64,000 nucleotides of DNA. It comes from Aulostomus chinensis (lineage: Eukaryota > Chordata > Actinopteri > Syngnathiformes > Aulostomidae). The position numbers were made by a program, and so were the translations under genes. The notes beneath the pieces are model-generated. The model worked only from the letters and a program-made list of their open reading frames with translations. It did not search any database and was not told where the DNA came from. Positions 58,079 through 64,000 of this stretch are shown here, in pieces. Location: contig JBBMOA010000016.1 in NCBI GenBank assembly GCA_037954235.1, positions 24,526,883 through 24,590,882 of the forward strand. Direction: 5' to 3'. Positions within the stretch are counted from its first letter, which is position 1. Each line of letters begins with the position of its first letter.

Positions 58079-58818
58079 CTAAAAGAATTTCTCACTTCGA
58101 TTAGCGACACCTAAAAATTGTGTGTGTGTGTGTGTATTTAAGTCCTCAGAGGCAGTTGAGCTCATAAAGACTTGTTTCCTCCTGCATTACATCCTTGTGA
58201 CCCTGCAATGCAGAAAGAACCAGGCAAGCATATTTCGCTTGGAGCTGAGGTGACTGACGGCTAAACTCTGGAGCTCTTCGTCAAGTATAACTCACATCCT
58301 CTTCATCCAGCCATGCACTCAGTAATCCACAAGCACTTGGATTCTAGCACTTCCAGTTTGGCTCCAGACGGTGAACGAGCACAGGTTAGCATGAGCATGC
58401 TGGTTAAGCTGAATGCTCCAGCTGGCTGCACCACAGTGAATAATCGCTGAGCTAGAGAAGTGTAATAGTTTGTTTTTGGCTCAAATCAAAGTGTTTGTAG
58501 ATTACTGAAGAACCGGGTGATGGGCCTCAGAGTTTGTAAAGTAGCAGAATTTGTATTCCTGGACATTGTTGCTGTTTTGTTGGTGTAGTTGTTGTTGTTG
58601 TTGTTAGCTGTCAGTTGCCTGTAGCTTTAAGCTAACTATTCATGGCTGGCTCTTTCTGCTTTCTGGAGGTACAAAGAAATAATAAAGCGGTGAACAAACT
58701 TCTTTGAGAGCTCAAGACACCAACATGCGAGTAAATGAAAGCTAACTTACACTTTTCAGGGGAAGCACTCTCACCAAGAGTTTCCATATATAAAAACAAA
58801 TGAAGGTTTCCAACCAAC
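58079..58818 (-). other. srd5a2-like: srd5a2-like intron 2
   Basis: 740 bp. Contains a short (GT)n at about 58120-58135 and (GTT)n at about 58588-58604. Nothing else recognised. Confidence 0.6.
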
Positions 58819-58982
58819 CAGCTTTACAGCAATAGTCAGCTGACCACTGGTCTTCTAGCTGAGCGCAGTGCAGCAGGTAGTGTCCCTGCAGGAAACCATT
58901 CACAGAGCAGAAAGACCCTGCTGCCACCATGACACCCAGGGGGAGAGGAGTTCCTCTGGTCAGCAGGGAGTAGACGAAGGTC
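58819..58982 (-). pseudogene. srd5a2-like: srd5a2-like exon 2 (intact)
   Basis: 164 bp, as in human. Acceptor gtttctccag, donor gttgga (non-optimal). Encodes TFVYSLLTRGTPLP and NGFLQGHYLLHCAQLEDQW. Frame open. Confidence 0.88.
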
Positions 58983-59962
58983 CTGGAGAAACATCCAGCA
59001 GCTGGTCAGGCCAAGGGATCATTGACCCACCAGGCAGCAACCTTAACTGCCTCTCTCCACTGCTGTTCATTCCTTATTTAGTTGCTTATTCATCCTTACA
59101 TAAAAATGCGCCTATATAGTTTTTAACTGCATATTTATTTAAATAACTTTGAAGCTTCGGTCGGTGGTTCACCTACCTCAAGACTGAATAATGCTTGTTT
59201 AACATAACACAATCATTATAATCTTCACGTACTGGATTGTTAACCCGTCACACGAGTATGAATATATCTCTTTGAAGTATTGGTAGCTGTATGTGGATTT
59301 TGAGGAAGTTCTTAGAAAACAAGGGTCAAAATTCCACGTATGTGTGTACACTCAATGAAGCCGAGTCACTTTAGCAATAATAATGTCAGCTTTCTGATGG
59401 TCCTTGCCTAAACATGTTTCACAATTGGGTTCAAGAGTGAACTCCTCATGGGCGGTCACCAAAGCATTCCTCACCTTGATTGTTACCGCCGCCAGATTAA
59501 CGACAGCAGCAAATTGTTTTCTGGAGAGTGGCTCCTTCTTTCACTCAGAAAGGGACTGAAAACACATAAACTGCATATACGTGAAGTAAAGTGGCAAAAT
59601 ATGATTCAGGCACGGCAGCTCAGACCATTGAAATTTGAAGTTGTATTTGTATTCAGTTTGAAAGCTTTGCTCTGTCTCACTGTTTAAATACATATGTATG
59701 TACTCACAAGTGTAACAGGCTCCATCTCAAATTCAATCATAGCCGAGGGAATCCTTTTCCATTCAGACTGCTGAGAACATGGCAAAGAAGATACACTTCC
59801 TGATGCAAAAGTCTTAAAGTGTGTGACACTTAACAGATGTTAGACTCAGAGTCGGCGTCACCTAGCGTGAACGGGTGTAACATCTACTTCCATACTCCCA
59901 TCATGCTTTAATACCATGTTATGCATCTTTAACTTTCCCTCTCAAACAGCTCTCATCTTTAC
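58983..59962 (-). other. srd5a2-like: srd5a2-like intron 1
   Basis: 980 bp, AT-rich; no exon, repeat or RNA gene seen. Confidence 0.6.
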
Positions 59963-60236
59963 CTCTGGAAGTAGCGCACAACAAAGGTTCCCAGGAGAAT
60001 CTTCTTCCCCATGCCGGAGGGCTCGTGGGGGTGAGCATCAGAAGAAGCGGGATCAGGACAGCTGGTATCTCCTGGAGGACCCAGGCAAGTTTGGCTGGGA
60101 CCATCCTGGTGGGAGGAAAGGGTTCCCTGTGGCACCCGTAAGATGTCTGTGTTTTCCTGTGATGGAGCAGGTGACCCAGTCCTGTCAGGATCATCCCAAA
60201 GCTGAGGAAGCTGATCGAGTTGCTGTGGCAGTGCAT
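59963..60236 (-). pseudogene. srd5a2-like: srd5a2-like exon 1 with 1-bp frameshift
   Basis: 274 bp from the ATG to donor gtaaag. The frame is good through LLLMLTPTSPPA, then homology continues one frame over as MGKKILLGTF and ends RYFQR at the donor. A length of 275 would restore phase 2, the phase required by exon 2. Confidence 0.82.
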
Positions 60237-60756
60237 CTCTCAGCGCGATCTTTCACGGAGTGATCTAAAGTGTGTTTGAGGTTACAGGGATGCCAACATC
60301 TGCTCAGACTCCTCCCAAAGACAGAGGTGTGTCAGCCCGCTCAGTGTTCACAGTGTTGGCACAAACAGTGTCAAGCTTGGATTCCACTTTGGAATGAGCT
60401 GATGGTAAAATGTCGAATTTCCCGATGTTACACCAGCCTTTCCTGGAATAGTAGGGATCCTGTGATGTCAGCGGCAGGAACGTCTGCACCCGAGCACACT
60501 TGCAAAGTGGAGAACATCCCTACTAAGACGAAGCTTTTCCTCCCCTAATCTTTTCTGATGAGTGGGTGGCGTGTGATGACGCGCTTGAATGAGACATTTG
60601 TCTTGTCCTGCTAGAGCCACAAATGCTGCGTTCATGCATTTGAATAGAAAAAAACGAATTTATCGAAATGGTAAATTTACAAGTCCAGATAGCACTGAAC
60701 TAACAGGTGGAGGTGTGGGTATTCTTCTATTCTTCTTCTACCTTTGCCTCTCTCTC
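60237..60756. other. 5' flank of the srd5a2-like locus
   Basis: Upstream DNA of the decayed locus, containing its former promoter. No TATA box stands out. A 92-codon open frame (60270-60548, +) has no recognisable features. Confidence 0.45.
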
Positions 60757-60761
60757 TCTCA

Positions 60762-60810
<49 letters not shown>
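60757..60810 (+). repeat. (CT)n(CA)n microsatellite
   Basis: Short (CT)n followed by about 22 CA units. Confidence 0.95.
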
Positions 60811-60811
<1 letters not shown>

Positions 60812-63800
60812 TGCTGGAGGCTGCAACACAACCTGCTCCTCAGGAGCATTCGTAGCCTCGGTCTCTTGCAAGGATCCTTCAACACCGTCTCCAGAGGAAG
60901 CTGGAATCAAAGTAGTTACAGTCACCCTGCACCCACTCCACCACACCTTCATTTATGTTTTGACATTTATAATCTGTTGAACTTTTGATAAATTAAAATT
61001 AAAAAACACAGAGCTTAAACGAAGAGGACTTTTAGCAGCCAGCCAATTAAAACCAGACGAGGACAGGCAGACACAGAGTTCAGGAAAATACTGTTTGGAT
61101 CATTATCAACTCATTCCTGTGCCAAAGAAAGCACACTCAAGCCTCAGTCAGCTGGTACATACAGGAGCCTGACCCCTGTTGACCGCGCATTCATTTATGA
61201 GGAAGAGCATGGATTGTGTTGAGAGAGAACTCCACCTCATCATCATCATCATCATCAGCATCATCATCAGCCGGTAAACAGAGACACTTAGGAAATCAGT
61301 CGCTTCAGCAAGAGCTTTGACTGCTCATCGAAGAATTCACCTCAAGTTCAGACAATCTTGAACAATTTGCATGACTGAACAGGCAAACAACCAAAGCATG
61401 TAAACAGTGACGTTTGATCACTGCCATGTTTTAATTTTGTATATTTTTATTTACTTTCCTATTTTATGTTTGAAAAACTTGGGTGATTGTAGTTATTTTT
61501 CAATGCAGTAGTTTGAGGGGAACCTTATGAGGTAGAAATACAACCCCTCCATGTTTAATGTGACAAAAGGGAAACTGGGCCCTCGTCACGTCTCTTCAGC
61601 TCAGCCACTTCCACACCACACCACGTGGGTCACAACAACCCAAGTTTTCTTTGGAACCACAGGGATTCTTTTGACATCTGCCACACAGGAACAATACTGC
61701 TAATTACCTGGGTTAGGCATTATCTCAAGTATTTTATTTAAATACTTATATAAATATAACACAAAAATTTGAGTATTTACACTCCCTGCAATGGAACTGA
61801 ACTGCACTTGTGTTCCTCCAGTCCTCTGGCTCCCTCTGCTGGTGACATTTGCCTCACCTCTAAATAGACACTGAATATTCACTCTTGATATTTAAATAAA
61901 ATTCAAGATATCTTTGTTCCTGATATCCCGTTCTGGAAATGTGTTACTATACAAGATGGGTTGATGAAATACGATAACAACCAAGGCAACGCTTCCCTTC
62001 CTCCTCCTCTGCAGTGCTGGAGGTACACTCGCAAGATGTCCATTAAAACCGTTCTCTGGGTGTGATTGTAAAAACTAGAAGAACAAGACGACAGACATGC
62101 TTTTCAGTACATTTTACTGTTTTGTAACATGAATCCTCGGCCTCATCTGAAGAGCCTTTAGGGATGCTTTTATCAGTGGAACCTGAGATCAAAAAACTCC
62201 ATTTAGGGAGCAGTTAAGTAGTATGTTTTAGGTTTATGACGTGTAAGATCCCATTCTCTAAGCAAGAAAAATAATAATACAAAAAACATTTCTAAAAGAC
62301 AAAACAAAGATCCATAAAAAAAAAAAAAAAAGAACAGTGTTGAGGTTCAGGCTTTGTCTCTCTACAGGAATGAGGCTAGGTGGAGAAAACAGAACACCAC
62401 TCCCTGCTGGAGAAAGGAGATAACAGTGGGCGCCATTTAGACCAACAGACGGGAGGGTGGACAGGTCACATACTCCTGGAGAGCTTGGTGAGCCGGAGAC
62501 AATGCTGGGCACTGGGTTCAGGGGGAGGGAACATGTGGAAAAACTGAAAGTACACACTTTTAAGATAAGACTACAAGTGAGAAAATGCTTTATATGTGGA
62601 TGTGCAACAGTGATAAAAAGGCACAATAGCACAGTGTGTCATGCTTTACTAGTTTCCCTTAAATTATCGCCAGGGGTCAAGTGACTGGGGATTCATCCTT
62701 CAGTCTGCGCCCACTTGGTTCAACCCCTCACTCGCCTCTTATGGAGCAGAGAGGCAGGACTGCATCATCTTAAACTGGATTATTTGACTTCAGCAGCAAA
62801 AGTCTTCCTGTACAAAGTCTGGATCAAACCTCCAATCGATGGTGACGCGTAGAGAACCTATACTGCCACCGTGAATCATCAGGGTTCTACTCTCAACCTG
62901 TTCTCCTTAACAATAGTGGTTCTTGTGCACGTTTCAGAACGCAGTCATTCATCTTCTGGGCGACCGGAGCACAAGAAGCTAAAATGCAGCAGGGAGGAAC
63001 AATCGTCTGGTTTCTGGTTTCTGTGTCAACCGTAAAGTAGACATGTTTCACTATCCCTCCCTGATACAGATTCTGATACTTGAACTTGTACATTGGCCGA
63101 GACCAGATAGCTAAAACATATTTTATATATATATATATATAATGCTATATATATATACATATATACTAATATACATCTTTTTCCTTCATCTATTTTGACA
63201 GTCGCCTTCCAAACTATTGATACTGGACACGTCACTGTTTTACTGGTGGGATTTTCTCTCGTGAAATATTGACACATTGCTTACTCCATCCCAGTAATGT
63301 TCTGTCCGTCTCTGCTCTACAACAGCGGTGGAAGCCCAGCACAACTTCCTGCGTCGGCTGCTATTGTAGAGCAGTGAAAATGAACCAATGTCCTGGATGT
63401 TCCTCCAATATGAATCTGCGCTAACGAGAAAGCAGCAGGGTTGCATTTCAAGGTTCATAAATTGCGTGTTCTCAGATCAGTGCATAGACTCGCAGACTCA
63501 CCGATCACATATTTTTCAGATGCTGATGTCAGCATGAGAACAACTTTATCTGACGACACAGAATTATGGCTTTGACCTGATCTTGAAACTGTAGCCGTCT
63601 GTCACTTGTTTTAGTTACTGTCTTGTGATTGATACCTGTAATGTCTCGGTAGCAATTGTGAGGTGAAAATCAATTCTAATACACAGAAAGGCAACAAAGC
63701 TGGAAAGCAAACTTCAATAAAGATGAGGAAATATTGAAATTTTCTTTATAACATCTGGCTCTCTGAACTCAAAACAGTTTCACTATTCAACCATTGGAAT

Positions 63801-64000
63801 AACAGCTCCTACGAGTCACAACCATCTAAATCTTTAATCATGTTGTTCTGACCAAAACAAAGTCTTAACAGCTCATTATGAGCCCGGAGCCTCCTGTGGT
63901 CACTCACTCCAGAGATGCAAGGTGGCAGTGTAAACAAAACGAGAGGCGTCGGTGCACGGGGAAGCTAATGTGCAGCTGTGATTGCACTTGTAGCAGCTGC
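60811..64000. other. Unassigned terminal 3.2 kb
   Basis: No gene recognised on either strand. Holds a (CAT)n run (about 61236-61258), poly(A) tract (62315-62331), an (AT)n tract (about 63121-63160) and ordinary AT-rich DNA. It could include the 3' end of a neighbouring gene, which I cannot see. Confidence 0.5.

Larger units (their letters stand above)
57636..60236 (-). pseudogene. srd5a2-like: Steroid 5-alpha-reductase 2-like gene, non-processed, with lesions
   Basis: Five exons on the minus strand with human SRD5A2-like sizes: exon 1 60236-59963, exon 2 58982-58819 (164 bp), exon 3 58078-57980 (99; human 102), exon 4 57908-57768 (141; human 151), exon 5 57702-57636 (67). The family reduces testosterone and other 3-oxo-4-ene steroids with NADPH in the ER membrane. 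Seen: RKTQTSYG, PAKLAWVLQEIPA, CSVNGFLQGHYLLHCAQ, VRNLRKPGEF, SGTNYFGEMVEWFG, FTLCFLGQRA, and EYPRLRKALMPFIF at the end. Lesions: one base missing in exon 1, a codon lost in the INIHSDY motif, ten bases missing in exon 4. Two frameshifts cannot give a full-length enzyme, so the locus is a pseudogene unless the assembly is wrong. All introns are kept, so it is not a retrocopy. Tail-to-tail with mkks. Confidence 0.85.

Noticed and set aside
63121..63170. (AT)n tract as possible replication or promoter element
   Set aside because: Plain dinucleotide repeat without further motifs.

Overview
The window is vertebrate nuclear DNA, almost certainly from a teleost fish (probably a percomorph). The genes are split by GT-AG introns. 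The introns and spacers carry teleost-type SINE and LINE tails, Tc1-like remnants and many (CA)n/(GT)n microsatellites. The gene order jag1 - slx4ip - mkks, with alternating strands, matches human 20p12.2 (JAG1 - SLX4IP - MKKS). Everything here was read by eye from sequence and remembered protein families; no search was run.

Region 1 (1-16.2 kb, + strand): the 3' two thirds of jag1, a Notch ligand. Twenty-two consecutive coding exons (human exons 5 to 26) run from the DSL/EGF1 junction through EGF16, the VWC-like cysteine-rich region, one transmembrane helix and the intracellular tail ending in a PDZ-type DYIV motif. Exon sizes are nearly all those of the human gene. Exons 1-4 lie upstream of the window. 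Whether this is jag1a or jag1b cannot be decided here. A 3' UTR of up to about 1.45 kb follows.

Region 2 (about 16.9-53.5 kb, - strand): slx4ip, spread over about 36 kb as tiny exons in very large introns. Six coding exons are placed: the start exon, CGNFAVLVDL, FLKRHSNLRC, VFPERYVVCV, a Thr/Ser-rich exon and the long last exon. At least two further exons are expected but were not found. The introns hold most of the repeats: a 1.2 kb minisatellite with mixed 20/22-bp units, a diverged tandem duplication, a TIR element, SINE and LINE pieces, two decayed copies of one Tc1/mariner-like transposon, and an orphan exon-like reading frame at 20.6 kb.

Region 3 (53.4-56.4 kb): slx4ip and mkks are divergent and share a promoter interval with a palindromic CRE (TGACGTCA). 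mkks (BBS6 chaperonin-like protein) is complete in four coding exons on the + strand, 562 aa.

Region 4 (57.6-60.3 kb, - strand): a five-exon steroid 5-alpha-reductase type 2-like gene (srd5a2-like). It keeps all introns but has a 1-bp frameshift in exon 1, lost residues in the conserved NIHSD motif in exon 3 and a 10-bp deletion in exon 4. As written it is a non-processed pseudogene. From 60.3 kb to the end I see only simple repeats and unassigned DNA.

Functionally the genes are unrelated (Notch signalling, telomere and crosslink-repair nuclease regulation, ciliary chaperonin, steroid metabolism). The link is conserved synteny and, for slx4ip and mkks, probable shared transcriptional control.
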